From Rhodovulum sp. ES.010 (lineage in GTDB: Bacteria; Pseudomonadota; Alphaproteobacteria; Rhodobacterales; Rhodobacteraceae): DNA of 64,000 bases. Numbering within the stretch: position 1 is the stretch's first letter; each line of letters begins with the position of its first letter. Both the position numbers and the translations under genes were made by a program. Location: positions 1,808,001 through 1,872,000 of the forward strand of contig NZ_FSRS01000001.1 in the NCBI RefSeq assembly GCF_900142935.1. The letters are read 5' to 3'. A model generated the notes under the pieces. That model made no database searches. It saw only the letters and a program-made list of their open reading frames with translations, and was not told the origin of the DNA. Below, one piece after another: positions 19,601-27,779 of this stretch.

Positions 19601-22600
19601 GCCGGACGACCTTGCCGATCTCCTGTTACAGGATGTCGAGGCCGGGCGGTGCCAGACCGCGACCCGCGTCGAAGAGGCGATCAGCGCGATCCAGCTTTTC
19701 GTCGACCGGGCCCGTCTGGGGCTTGAGGCGGGTTTTGCACCGGGGCCGGACTTCGCCCTGGCCTGGGATCGCCGCTTCGCCGATTTCCGCATCTGGCAGG
19801 CCTGCAAGCGCCGGGACATCTACCGCGAGTCGTGGATCGGATGGAGCGAGGAGGCCGTCGCCCAGGGGTCCGAGGCGTTCCGTTTCCTGCAAAGCGAGAT
19901 GCGGCGCGGCGATCTGACCATGCCCGTGCCGGGCGGTGGCGTGCATTTCCCGGCGGCCGAGCTGCCGCCGCACCGGTCCCTGACTCTGTTGCAGAACCGC
20001 GAACCGGCGACCATGACCCGGCTGGACCCGCCGCGCCAGGGACTGGGCGTGATGGGCACGCCCGACCGCCACGCGCGGCCAAGCTGGCTCGCGCCCCTGC
20101 CCGGGGACGAGCGGGGGCAGACGCCGGTGTTCGATGCGGCCGGTTTGCCCATCCCGCAGCATGCGGGGCAGGACGCAACCCGCCCGCTCTGGTTCGAGGC
20201 GGCGGTCCGCACGGGCAGGCGCTTTCTTCGCGTCGCCGCGGCGTCCCTGGCGCCGGCCTCCTCGGACTACGACCCGAAATGTGGCGCCCCCGGCCTGAGT
20301 TGGTGCTGCCGCGACTGCGGCCGCGACCACCCTCCGGTGATAGACGAATATTATTTCTGGCTCGACATCTCGGAAGAGTATTTTCCCATCGAGCAGCAGG
20401 CCGACTGGGTCTCCGCCAGCCTTTTCGACGAGGAGGGCAACCTGGTCGAGGACGCGACCCCCCAGGACGGGACCGGCGCCCCCGTGCCCGGTACGGTCTG
20501 GCACGATCCCGAGGCGCTGCCCACGGCGCTTGCCTGGGCTCCGCGCCGGATCGTGCGGCTGAACTGGTGCCGCGTGCATAACGGCGAGTTCCAGGCTCCG
20601 CGGCGATCGAGCGAAGGCGTGCTCCTTGCAGAGACGCTGACCCCCGACCAGCCCGACATCACCTTCCGCGGGCGGATTGCGGACTCGCTTTTCTTCGACG
20701 TCGCCGGTGGCGAGACACGGATCGGCTATCCAGCCACACCGCTGCCGGGATTCCGTTATGACATCGCGCCCGACACTGCTACGCCGCTGCCCGAACTGCA
20801 AGAGGCCGAAGCGCCGGACCTGCCGGGCGGGCTGCCCGCCTTCCCGTGGTTCGCCTTCGCCGAACCCAGCGCACCGATCCTGCCGCTCGATGGCTTCGGC
20901 ACGGCGATCGCCGTCGCCGGGCACCTCGCCGCGCATTGCCGGTATGAAGAGGCCCTTAAATGGCTGGAGCTGGAGTTCCCGCCGCTGCAGGGCGACAACA
21001 TCTGGGCCGAGTGCGACCGGATCCGCCAGCCCGACCCTGTCCCGCCGGACAGCACCATCCCGCCGGACAACACTCCGACGAGCCCCGTGCCGGTGCCCGC
21101 GGCGCTGCCGCCCACGTTGCAACCGCGGCCGGGCGAATGCTGCTGCCCCAGTGCGCCGGTCTCCGACACCCGTGCCAAGCGGCGCCACGTAACTATGCTA
21201 TACGCCGAGATCCTGCTCTCCTGGGCGCAGGCGTTGCTGCGCAAGACCACGCCCGAGGCCTTCCAGCGCGCCCGCATGTTGACCGATACCGCCCGGCGCA
21301 TCCTGGGCCCGCTTCCCAAGACCGTTGTCGCGAAACCGGGCGACGAGGCGCCGGTGCCGGTCCGCGACGTGCAGCTGGCCTGTGCGCCGCTCAATCCGCG
21401 ACTGATGTGCCTTTACACCCATGCCGAAGATGTCGAGGCGAAGATCCATGCCTGCCTCGACGCACGGCGCCACAAGCCCTGTGGCGAGCGGCCGTACTTC
21501 GGCGAGGACATCGTGCGCCAGTGCTGGCGCCTGTCGGGCGATCCCTGCCTGGATGCCGCGTATTGGTGCCGTCAACGCAGCCCGCACCGCTTTGCCGTGC
21601 TGATCGAGCGCGCCCGGCGCGCCGCGACCGAATGCAGTGCCTTGGGCCGCCAGCTTTTGTCGGCCTACCAGCAAGGCGATTCCGAGTACCTCGCCCAACT
21701 CAACGCCAAGCATCAACGCCAGGTCGGCGACCTGATCCTCGAAATCCGCCAGGACCAGGTGCGTGCCAGCGATTGGGACGTGCAGGCGCGGGTCGAGGCC
21801 AAGAAAGCAGCGATCACCAACCTGACCTACTACCAGAACCTGATCGACGCGGGCCTACTCTCGGGAGAGTCGCAATATGAGCCGCTGACCGGCACCGCGA
21901 CCGGTCTGCGGGCCGCGGGCAACGTGGTCGAGGCGATCGGACAGGCGATGAACCTGATCCCCGATCCGAATGTAGGCACGTCGAATTTCGTCACCCTGCA
22001 GCCAGGAATGAAGCTGGCGACGATCTTCTCGTCGGCCGCGACGGTGGTGAACGTCGCGGCCGACATCGTCGGTACGGTCGCCTCGCTGGGGCTCACCAAG
22101 GACGGCTGGGAACGGCGCGAGGACGAGTGGCAGCACAACGTCGATCTCTACAAGATCGAGATCGCGCGCAACGAACGCGAAATCCTGGCCGCGGAGCGAA
22201 GGCGCGACGCCGCGCTGAACGAGCTGAACAGCCATCGCCAGACGATGGAGAACAATGCCGAGCAGCACGATTTCCTGCGCGACAAGTTCACCAGCCACGA
22301 ACTTTATCTCTGGCTGGTCAAGGAAACCGCGGCGCTCCATGCCCGCTGTCACGACCTGGCCCTGCAATGCGCCTGGGACGCGGAACGCGCCTTCAACTTC
22401 GAGCGCGAGCTGTCCGCCGAACGCTTCATCTCGCTCGATCCGCCCGACAGCCTGCACGAACGGCTTCTGGACGGCGACAGGCTCAGCCTTGAATTGGCGC
22501 GGATGCAGAAGGTCTACGAGGACCGCGACCGCCGGCCCTACGAACTCACCAAGCACATCTCGCTGCGCCAGCTGTTCCCCACGGCCTTCCTGCAATTGAT

Positions 22601-23648
22601 CTCGACGGGGCGCTGTATCGTTGACCTTCCCGAGTGGCTGTTTGACTGCGACAATCCGGGCCACTACCTCCGGCGCATACGTACGCTGTCGGTCAGCCTG
22701 CCCTGCGTAGTGGGGCCCTACACGGGCGTCCATTGCAAGGTGACTCTGAATTCGTCGTCGATCCGGGTCAGCCCCGAGGTTCTGGCCCCCGACCACCGGT
22801 GTTGCGACGACACGGGCTGCAACTCCGGCTACGCCCCCTTGCCCGACGACCCCCGCGTCGTTCATCTGCACGGCGCGGCCGAGGCCATCGCCACCTCGAC
22901 GGGACAAGAGGATTCCGGCCTGTTCCAGCTCGACTTCGGCGATCCGCGCTACCTGCCCTTTGAATACCAGGGCGCGGTCTGTCGGCTTTGCATCGAGCTC
23001 CCGCACGAGACCAACCGCTTCGACATCGACACCCTTTCCGATTTCGTGCTGCACCTGCGCTACACGGCCCATGAGGGCGGCGAGATCCTGCGCCGCGCCG
23101 CGTGGGAATGCGCCCGCCGCCACCTGCCGGGTGCGGGGACGCGCTTCGTCGATGCCCGGCGCGAGATGCCGGGCCAGTGGCGGCGGATGGCTGCACCGGC
23201 ACGCCACGGGGCGTCGGCAGAGGCGCAGTCCGACTACCTCGGGCTCCATCTCGACCGCGGGATGTTCCCGTTCCTCACCGGCAACCGCCGTCCGCGCGTC
23301 ACCCGGATCGAGGTGCTGTTCGAAGCGCCCGATGCCGATCCCAGCCGCCATCACGACGTGATCTTCTTTGCCGGAGAGCGGGTCGAGAGCATCGCCCCGG
23401 ACACCTGCCGCGAAGGCGTGTTCACGGTCGATTGCGTGTCCGACGCCGCCTGGCCCGGCTTCTTTCACGGAGTGCTGGAGATCGACCCGGTCGAGATTGC
23501 GGGACGGGACGGCGCCGCGCTCGGCGTTCTGGCCTTCGATCCCACTGTTGCCCGGCTCTGCAACGTCTGGCTGCTCTTCGGCTACGACTCGTCCGATGCA
23601 ATGTCCTCCTGTCCTGCACCGCAAGCGGAAATGGAGGTGTGCCCCTAG
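13644..23648 (+). CDS. Tc toxin subunit A (TcA, pore-forming translocation subunit)
   Basis: This is a 3334-residue protein, very large even for TcA. Near residues 690-770 it has a VRP1-like segment (SPLGPVAYLKELLQVA followed by LPLIDIVNE) that is diagnostic of Tc A subunits. Around 1480-1620 a PA14/neuraminidase-like segment follows. From about 2700 to 2920 come long helices of the translocation channel, with FLRDKFTSHELYLWL and AERAFNFER. The last 320 residues are the TcB-binding domain, with LPCVVGPYTGV and TGQEDSGLFQLDFGDPRYLPFE. In characterised Tc toxins TcA pentamerises, binds the target cell, inserts a channel and threads the toxin from TcB-TcC. No signal peptide is visible, in line with lysis-dependent release of known Tc toxins. 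The gene follows the TcB-TcC fusion after 33 nt, so the two form one operon. Confidence 0.9.
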   Translation: MPRLIAIRLLPEHPVTAAAFADYLDGLTVTVFDASFDDPGAEGPGAEIGSAAYIAPTVPIDVSPTGAPQHDADTRIVQHFGAHPTNPLADDVMFSVATALIEVPDGTPAAEHETVDLRITLERGGAAIEHKRRYFNVAMRNGSLPGDPVNYPDLELDGQPFVSLYLYLPAPGLETGGSLNVPEYGTAPHFDLLLSAVEGVLNDDPGNTDEIADLTPIQARHVATEIVWQRSARPLPVPDASLDHIYTGPHDTGSQMDRARATFEGDLKSYQVSNDATADRLANFVFALSAALRIARQTEEPEFSDTAAIEVPVDTATPEAAARVKLTGIATVTPFEVPAAYVYALTAVLPLQVTPEQRFDLVRMAAEASSVSTLEEALHNDIIALDPNVNVAQAARRLAALGRARETGLPECPIAPGSGARDLVDGWLAFEGEDIAGFWPGMTAAERAGHFEIVLRAVTRNHAALMAALVSPSPPTVTTVDELAALPDDVWRGLFQANPALLPPFTHPGSVDEQADTFLRHMRKFFNAAIALSAPDPVAPGALPLLDPPVDDLIAALDAQIGGLDLDTFDPAANAAALDAVFPGDPEGRARFEAWIGCLQAALGLAAGIVPDALRFSVAEALWARGFIRPDDLDGLDLATFTEALVGTVAHDHAATIFANAAAAGATPAEPVGPFAPVNPWGALANCIPPKHLSPLGPVAYLKELLQVAETATCQAPLAEADATTLGAALAGRRGPIGDLSASHPNACVALPLIDIVNESLERMVATGGVPGAIHDTHRDTLGGHVPHTNPAPPAGATTHDAETLFGALPEHSTPAIPTAEQSAWDVLASDFSACPLPYNQPIDVTRSYLSAMGTSRYATMRAFTREIHDFVLDPGSPPSEFRSHQWRYPVRLPLALEYLCIAAQEYDVLYSPGALGPATLPAHYGFPTPQGLDPDAWMEVVRILSVFLERTCLDYCQFRDLVASGFVSITVFHGESQREDLPLCEPCCLEEHRLLFPDDPDFFGPLKRLSVFIRLWRRMQEMETTAYSFAELADIANVLTLFNGNTANADFMRQFAAFQMLCDDFGLLLTDPADPPAATASGASRTHLLAFWVPGAAKADWALDHLLAQIQQYAISHYHCPCRPPEFLKILRRNMDPLSRLAGFDPDTPGREWNAHPTHTLRMAELLAKIYASRFQVGELLFLFTTDPQLQGGDPYPAQTDNESGDLSFEVPDNEVENGLLALRHKLRAVEVDTEEASAWSWARIGATLVETYGLPEGDPRWAELGTHFFPEILEGEGETVASADRVYRQALPAGATSAAMWNTPQGPFRYISSTQELEISVPLVDADVIAKLARIRQLTFQERDAVNRLYMAPRELLAVFAFLFENQREAERALIEETDPDRRWTWFQRNFARFDARSHAIAGHVAEHLDRVTGDTKPDGPETALLLMRHLWADENNATAPWEDDSGAVPPVAWGPRPNGGAFHALHGVVGTGLIAEYRGASGLVRWRETRGGIDAFGKAENAANAPLPTLIPAMDTTLTAEQLDYVAIRNGFAMGTVRGTPVGGAEPFTLLWRGLLLIEEAGRYGFSAGAPTPDGTRPDFEALRRFHRWRVRLQQGQKSWVLLANDFGEEAPADCTKPVHLERGFYDITIEFERLPLVLDGPEDVCAQTTGFEIKYEGPDAGEGWSTIPHDKLFIGTGERLDRDLDTATTPPGAFGVLGTRHVISVRSMRRTMQRLFKAMLFADRLDLGALPRSDSGQSELGYMLSQPQAFSGQSYYDPGGGFQAHRADFDFNLLPVLDNYHPPLPADDSRAGPSAQRVSALFDWWERLFDYTVMREQTAKSPEPKAWLTFHEAAELHVDPPAQLLRHIDVDMRHAPLVLRYFDPALTPLPFDVTSADLVDERWTIRVWHADLWLDALRAAFLEADIDPAEPHLWASDPPEMVGLENLTRFYRDGTIENGAPRRYAEIRALNDGLRRRGRDALLAYLTAMNRIALPWGGFATAPDDLADLLLQDVEAGRCQTATRVEEAISAIQLFVDRARLGLEAGFAPGPDFALAWDRRFADFRIWQACKRRDIYRESWIGWSEEAVAQGSEAFRFLQSEMRRGDLTMPVPGGGVHFPAAELPPHRSLTLLQNREPATMTRLDPPRQGLGVMGTPDRHARPSWLAPLPGDERGQTPVFDAAGLPIPQHAGQDATRPLWFEAAVRTGRRFLRVAAASLAPASSDYDPKCGAPGLSWCCRDCGRDHPPVIDEYYFWLDISEEYFPIEQQADWVSASLFDEEGNLVEDATPQDGTGAPVPGTVWHDPEALPTALAWAPRRIVRLNWCRVHNGEFQAPRRSSEGVLLAETLTPDQPDITFRGRIADSLFFDVAGGETRIGYPATPLPGFRYDIAPDTATPLPELQEAEAPDLPGGLPAFPWFAFAEPSAPILPLDGFGTAIAVAGHLAAHCRYEEALKWLELEFPPLQGDNIWAECDRIRQPDPVPPDSTIPPDNTPTSPVPVPAALPPTLQPRPGECCCPSAPVSDTRAKRRHVTMLYAEILLSWAQALLRKTTPEAFQRARMLTDTARRILGPLPKTVVAKPGDEAPVPVRDVQLACAPLNPRLMCLYTHAEDVEAKIHACLDARRHKPCGERPYFGEDIVRQCWRLSGDPCLDAAYWCRQRSPHRFAVLIERARRAATECSALGRQLLSAYQQGDSEYLAQLNAKHQRQVGDLILEIRQDQVRASDWDVQARVEAKKAAITNLTYYQNLIDAGLLSGESQYEPLTGTATGLRAAGNVVEAIGQAMNLIPDPNVGTSNFVTLQPGMKLATIFSSAATVVNVAADIVGTVASLGLTKDGWERREDEWQHNVDLYKIEIARNEREILAAERRRDAALNELNSHRQTMENNAEQHDFLRDKFTSHELYLWLVKETAALHARCHDLALQCAWDAERAFNFERELSAERFISLDPPDSLHERLLDGDRLSLELARMQKVYEDRDRRPYELTKHISLRQLFPTAFLQLISTGRCIVDLPEWLFDCDNPGHYLRRIRTLSVSLPCVVGPYTGVHCKVTLNSSSIRVSPEVLAPDHRCCDDTGCNSGYAPLPDDPRVVHLHGAAEAIATSTGQEDSGLFQLDFGDPRYLPFEYQGAVCRLCIELPHETNRFDIDTLSDFVLHLRYTAHEGGEILRRAAWECARRHLPGAGTRFVDARREMPGQWRRMAAPARHGASAEAQSDYLGLHLDRGMFPFLTGNRRPRVTRIEVLFEAPDADPSRHHDVIFFAGERVESIAPDTCREGVFTVDCVSDAAWPGFFHGVLEIDPVEIAGRDGAALGVLAFDPTVARLCNVWLLFGYDSSDAMSSCPAPQAEMEVCP

Positions 23649-23700
23649 ATTTCCGCTGAAGTCTTTACCGATAGGCGGCGCGATTGGGTCCAAGGTGCAA

Positions 23701-23964
23701 ATGAACGGACTCACAAGCGCCGGTGAGCGGCGCCCGACCAAAACGAACCGGATTCGCCGGAAACCAGGCGTCTTCGGTGCGCGCAGCGCCTATGCCTTGA
23801 TCTATCGTATTTCCGTGATGGGAGAAACGATCAGCAATCCCACCGATCAGTGGTTTTTCGAGCGGGAACGTATTCGGCTGGCGAGGATCTCCCGCGAAAC
23901 CAAGCTCTCGTACTCCGGAGATATGCCGGCCCGCAGGCGCGAGCCTGAAAATATTATCCTTTGA
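23701..23964 (+). CDS. Possible small hypothetical protein downstream of tcA
   Basis: An 87-residue frame starts MNGLTSAGERRPTKTNR 52 nt after the tcA stop, with an AAGG-like ribosome site. It is basic, has no membrane segment, and I recognise no family. Codon quality is poorer than in the toxin genes, so it may be a chance frame or a remnant. The rest of the gap (23965-24335) contains no supportable gene. Confidence 0.25.
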   Translation: MNGLTSAGERRPTKTNRIRRKPGVFGARSAYALIYRISVMGETISNPTDQWFFERERIRLARISRETKLSYSGDMPARRREPENIIL

Positions 23965-24335
23965 GCGCAACTTGCCCTTCTTAGCCACGCAGACGCTCAA
24001 TTGCTGCGGAAGTCTTTTGTAGACACGCTGCGTTGCCGCAAGAGCAAGAACGTCGAGGCATGCGCATGATGCAGCAATCGGCCTTGCAAAGTCCGTTTAC
24101 TGCGCATCGCTGCCGTTTGTCCAGACCGCGGCGAACGACTGCTCGCCGCCCTTCGGTCCGAAGAATTCCACATCGTCAATCTTGCGCCCATGCTATGGAC
24201 GACGACAGGCCCACGTGTATTCCCGATCTGGACCGCCTCCCGGCCTCCGTTGGGCCCTGTAGATGATCCATCACGCCGGGGCTCGGACGGCGCCCATCCC
24301 GTTGCCCCCTATTCACATGGAGAAGCCGGTTCCGG

Positions 24336-25412
24336 TCAATGATAGACTGGCCGGTTTTCCAACAGCTCCGCCCTGTCCAGCATGCGCGTGACCATCCGCA
24401 GGTTGGGCTCGAGGCCAGAACGGGGAACCCGATCCAGGGTTTCGGCGATGGCATCGATCGCGGGCGCCGTCAGCCCGCGCCGAGCGCCCTCGCGCCGAGC
24501 GAAGGCCTGCAGGTCCGCGATCCCCATGCCCGGCAGGGTCAAGGGCGGGCACCGGCTGAGCAGGGGTGCGGGCAGGCCGGACAGGCTGTTCGCCGTCATT
24601 ACCCACGTGATCCAGGACATGTCGAACCGCAGCTGGAAATACGGGCAGTCCCAGGCCCGTGCGGTCAGCGGCTCCAGCAAGGGCAGCAGCGCGTTGCCCA
24701 TGTCGTAGGACCGGCCCTTGTCCGAGATCACGGCCCCGGCCTTCTCGACTTCGTCCAGCACGATCACCGGGTTGCCGACAAGCTGTGCGAGGATCGTGGT
24801 CAGGGGCCTGCCGGGCATGGCCGAGGACCAGCCGCGCTGCATCCCGGTCAAGGCAAAGCTGGCCGGTTCGCCGGTCGCGTCGATCGTCGTGGCGGGCAGC
24901 CCCACGACCTGGGCCAGGCGCCGGGCCCAATGGCTCTTGCCGATGCCGGGTGGGCCCACCAGCAGAAGGGGCGGCATGCGAAAGCCGGCCGCGCCCTGGC
25001 GCACGGAACGGCGCATCGCGTGCCAGGCGGCCTCGGTCGCGGGCGCCATCCAGGGCATTTCCGCCTGCAGGGTGGCGGCCAGCTCGTCGGCGCGCGCCTC
25101 GCTGCCGATCTCCACCAGCGTGACCCCGTCGCGCAGCGGGGCGAGGCGCTCGCGATCCTCCTGCCGAAGGTGACCCAGCCTGGTCGCGGCGGTCAGCCTT
25201 TCGACATAGCGCGCGGCCCGGCGGTCGATGCGTGCCTCGTCCTTGGCTGGCAATTGAGAGGCAAGGAATGTGTCCTGCTCTTTCGGGTCATCGACCCAAC
25301 CTCGGGCCCTGGCCCGGTAGCCCAGCAGGAAGCGGCGCAGGCGGCCACGCACCTCGCGGGCGGTCGGGATCTCTCTGCCCGGGCGGGCGTCGACGAAGGG
25401 AATTCGGGCCAT
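24336..25412 (-). CDS. AAA+ ATPase with a Lon-like ATPase domain, no protease domain
   Basis: This is a 358-residue protein. After about 150 residues of helical N-terminus it has Walker A LLVGPPGIGKSHWAR, Walker B PVIVLDEVEKAG, a sensor 1 region WVMTANSL and an arginine-finger region LLSRCPPL. This order and these motifs match the AAA+ module of Lon proteases, but the serine-lysine protease domain is absent. The protein could be a chaperone-like remodelling ATPase; its substrate is unknown. It reads in the same direction as the tniQ-tnsC pair to its right but is separated from them by 537 bp containing a tniQ terminator, so it is probably a separate unit outside the transposon. The start at 25412 has AAGGA eight bases upstream. 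Confidence 0.75.
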   Translation of the reverse strand: MARIPFVDARPGREIPTAREVRGRLRRFLLGYRARARGWVDDPKEQDTFLASQLPAKDEARIDRRAARYVERLTAATRLGHLRQEDRERLAPLRDGVTLVEIGSEARADELAATLQAEMPWMAPATEAAWHAMRRSVRQGAAGFRMPPLLLVGPPGIGKSHWARRLAQVVGLPATTIDATGEPASFALTGMQRGWSSAMPGRPLTTILAQLVGNPVIVLDEVEKAGAVISDKGRSYDMGNALLPLLEPLTARAWDCPYFQLRFDMSWITWVMTANSLSGLPAPLLSRCPPLTLPGMGIADLQAFARREGARRGLTAPAIDAIAETLDRVPRSGLEPNLRMVTRMLDRAELLENRPVYH

Positions 25413-25659
25413 GGGATGTCCTTTCCAGCAGGGCGATGCCGCCGCCAGCGCGACGGCACCGCGCGACCGCCCTGGGGACGGCCGGTGGTTTCATGAAAGG
25501 ACCCGGGTCTTGGGCAGAGAGGAAGCAGGAGCGGGGCGGCCCGTCAATGCCCCGGCCCAGCCGAAGGACGCCCAAAGGCGCCCCGAAGCCATGATTCGGC
25601 AAAGGATTGTTTTTAGGTCATATTTTTGAAAGCGCGCGCGCCGGTGGCAAGCAATCGCG

Positions 25660-25860
25660 TGTCAAAATGGCAGATAACCCCCGAAATGGCAGGTTTTCGG
25701 TGGGTGGGACAAAAAAGTGTCGAGACAGGTGATTAAAGCCCATTGGCCCCTCGTAAGTGATTGAAATTATTACATCCTGATTCAAATCGGCGACCCATTC
25801 ACCCATTCTGCCAAGTCATTGTCGCCCATTCCCGCCAAGGCATTATTGCCCATTCGCGGA
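25660..25860. repeat. Candidate Tn7-like transposon end (element 1) with short repeats
   Basis: Within the 537-bp gap 25413-25949, the sequence from a TGTC at 25660 onward holds two AAATGGCAG units on the plus strand (25665, 25684). On the opposite strand it holds a cluster of ATGGGC-like units. The clearest part is a tandem pair of 24-bp direct repeats at 25808-25831 and 25832-25855, sharing GCCAAG, CATT and GCCCATTC. A copy of ATTAAAGCCCATT (about 25732-25744) also occurs, in the other orientation, next to the tniQ gene of element 2. Arrays of about 22-bp sites beside tniQ are what TnsB-binding transposon ends look like. The exact terminus is not established, and 25413-25659 shows nothing recognisable. 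Confidence 0.5.
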
Positions 25861-25890
25861 TGCCCTCGCCAGGATTCCGAAGACGGCACG

Positions 25891-25916
25891 AAAAAAGGCC
25901 GCCCGAATGGGCGGCC
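25891..25916 (-). terminator. Rho-independent terminator of tniQ (element 1)
   Basis: GGCCGCCC (25897-25904), loop GAAT and GGGCGGCC (25909-25916) form an 8-bp GC stem. On the minus strand it is followed by six T residues (complement of 25891-25896). It lies 34 bp beyond the tniQ stop. Confidence 0.85.
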
Positions 25917-25949
25917 TGGAAGGGAAAAGGATCCTGTTGGAGCCGGGCG

Positions 25950-27776
25950 TCAGATGTCCGATCGGCGATAGACGTAGGCTTCGAGTTTCGGGCGCGGCAT
26001 GATCGGCGCGATCCCGGCCTCGGCGAGGGCCTTCCGGATTGCCTTCGCAGATTGCCCCCTGCTGGCCACGAGCTCGGCCAGGGTCACGTAGGTTGCCCGG
26101 AACCGGTCAATCTCTGCCTGGGTGAAATAGTGCCGAACCGCGCCCTTCGAATTCTTCACCGTTTCGGGCACCAGGAACGGCCGGCCGTCGCGGTCAGGGC
26201 ACGAGACCAGGTGGCGGACGCCCGATGACGTAATCGAGAGCGCCTTGGCGACATCGGCGACGGCCAGGCGCTCTTGCGCCGCCCGCCGGTCCAATACGAC
26301 CTTCACCTCGGCCGGATCGACGAGGACGGATTTGAACCCGAGGCCCGCGTCCAGCAGCTCGATCCGATCCAGGGCACCTTCCAGAACCAGCCGGATGATA
26401 TCGAGGGTGGGCCAGCGCGCCGCCTCGGAGGCCTCGATCATGTTCATCATTCCCACGCCGGGCCGTTCCACCTGCCGGCCCCGGGCGCGAAGCCGTTCGA
26501 GCAAGCGGTCGAGATCTTCAACCGCAACGTTGCTCAGCACCCCGGAGGCCCGCGCCCTGTCCGGCGCGATCTGGACGATGATACCCTGCCGTACCAGCCG
26601 CTCTGCCTGGGTCCGGTGGCAATTGATGTAGGCGGGGATGTCCTTCACCGGGATCGAATTCTGAATCCGGTCGGCCAGCGCCTCGCCCAGTTCGACATCG
26701 ACGGTGGCCATGCCATCCAGCTGATCCTCGTCAGCCGCAGGCAAGAGGCCGGTGCGCACCAACGCGCGGTTCAGGGTCCGGATATGAATGCCGCTGGCCT
26801 TCGAGAGGCTCTGGACGGAGTGGCGACGGCGCGCCTCGAGCACCTGGTCAAAGACCCGCGTTCCCGGGGCAATCGCCATCGCGTCGAGGATATAGTCGCG
26901 CAAGGCATCCGCGATCGGGCCCGGGTCTTTCTGGTTCTTCCGGAATTGCAGCCACTGGTAGAGGCGTCCGAACACCGCTTGCGGCCCACCTTTGCCCCCG
27001 GCATCCCGGAAACGCTTATGGATGAGGGCGAAAGCCTCGTGCAGCCCCCCTACACCGCGCTCGGCATGGTCGAACCCGGCGCCCCCCGCCTCGTCCCATT
27101 GCGCCTCGGTCAGCCCGGGCAGGTCGATGCGTGCCTCGTGAAGCAGCGCGACGCCGAGCATTTCACAGGCCCGGCTGGCCTGGTCGATCTGCTGCCCGTC
27201 AAGCCAGGCGGGGCCACGCGCCCCCGCAAGCCGCGCCTCGACATAGCGCTGCAAGGGCGATGCCGCCCTCGTCGGAGCATCCTTGGCCTGCCAGGTGAGA
27301 ACAGCATCCTCCGGGGCCACCAGCGCCATGTCCTGGAACGTCTCGGCGTAAAAGCCGATCTTGTGTCGCACCAGCGGAATCCGATGACGCGGGCAGGTCC
27401 GCACTGGAGCGAAGCCCCAGTTCAAGCGGCCGACCCGTGCGCCGCCGGGCGCATCATCCTCCAGGAGGCAGGCCGGACAATAGGTCGTCCGGTCCCGGCC
27501 GATGAATTCCGCCGAGAAGACCTCGCCGCGATACTGGTAGAGCCGGGTCCCGATCCGCCGATAGGCCGCCAGGCTGAGCACCTCCTGCGGCACACCGGCA
27601 AGACCGGCAAGGCGCTCCAGGGCGACCGGCGTCGCATCGAGCACCTCCTTTCTGTTGAGCTCGATGGTGTTGAGAAACTGGAAGGGGCCGCCCCCCAGAT
27701 GGAAGCGCGACACGCGCCCCACCCAGGAGACGAGGCTCTCGCCCTCGAGAACTGGCAGAACAGGCAACATCACCAT
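25950..27776 (-). CDS. tniQ: TniQ family target-selection protein of a Tn7-like transposon (element 1)
   Basis: The 608-residue protein has the TniQ N-terminal domain: LPVLEGESLVSWVGRVSRFH, then zinc-ligand pairs YCPACLLEDD (about residue 100) and RTCPRHRIPLV (about 128). A long C-terminal helix-turn-helix-rich region follows, with FGRLYQWL and repeated DNA-binding segments. TniQ/TnsD proteins choose the target site and bridge it to the ATPase TnsC. It begins 3 nt after the stop of tnsC, so the two are translated together, and it is clearly homologous to the tniQ at 54189-56042. No tnsA or tnsB lies next to this pair; matching tnsAB genes are found 21 kb away at 49452-52339. Confidence 0.85.
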   Translation of the reverse strand: MVMLPVLPVLEGESLVSWVGRVSRFHLGGGPFQFLNTIELNRKEVLDATPVALERLAGLAGVPQEVLSLAAYRRIGTRLYQYRGEVFSAEFIGRDRTTYCPACLLEDDAPGGARVGRLNWGFAPVRTCPRHRIPLVRHKIGFYAETFQDMALVAPEDAVLTWQAKDAPTRAASPLQRYVEARLAGARGPAWLDGQQIDQASRACEMLGVALLHEARIDLPGLTEAQWDEAGGAGFDHAERGVGGLHEAFALIHKRFRDAGGKGGPQAVFGRLYQWLQFRKNQKDPGPIADALRDYILDAMAIAPGTRVFDQVLEARRRHSVQSLSKASGIHIRTLNRALVRTGLLPAADEDQLDGMATVDVELGEALADRIQNSIPVKDIPAYINCHRTQAERLVRQGIIVQIAPDRARASGVLSNVAVEDLDRLLERLRARGRQVERPGVGMMNMIEASEAARWPTLDIIRLVLEGALDRIELLDAGLGFKSVLVDPAEVKVVLDRRAAQERLAVADVAKALSITSSGVRHLVSCPDRDGRPFLVPETVKNSKGAVRHYFTQAEIDRFRATYVTLAELVASRGQSAKAIRKALAEAGIAPIMPRPKLEAYVYRRSDI

Positions 27777-27779
27777 GGC

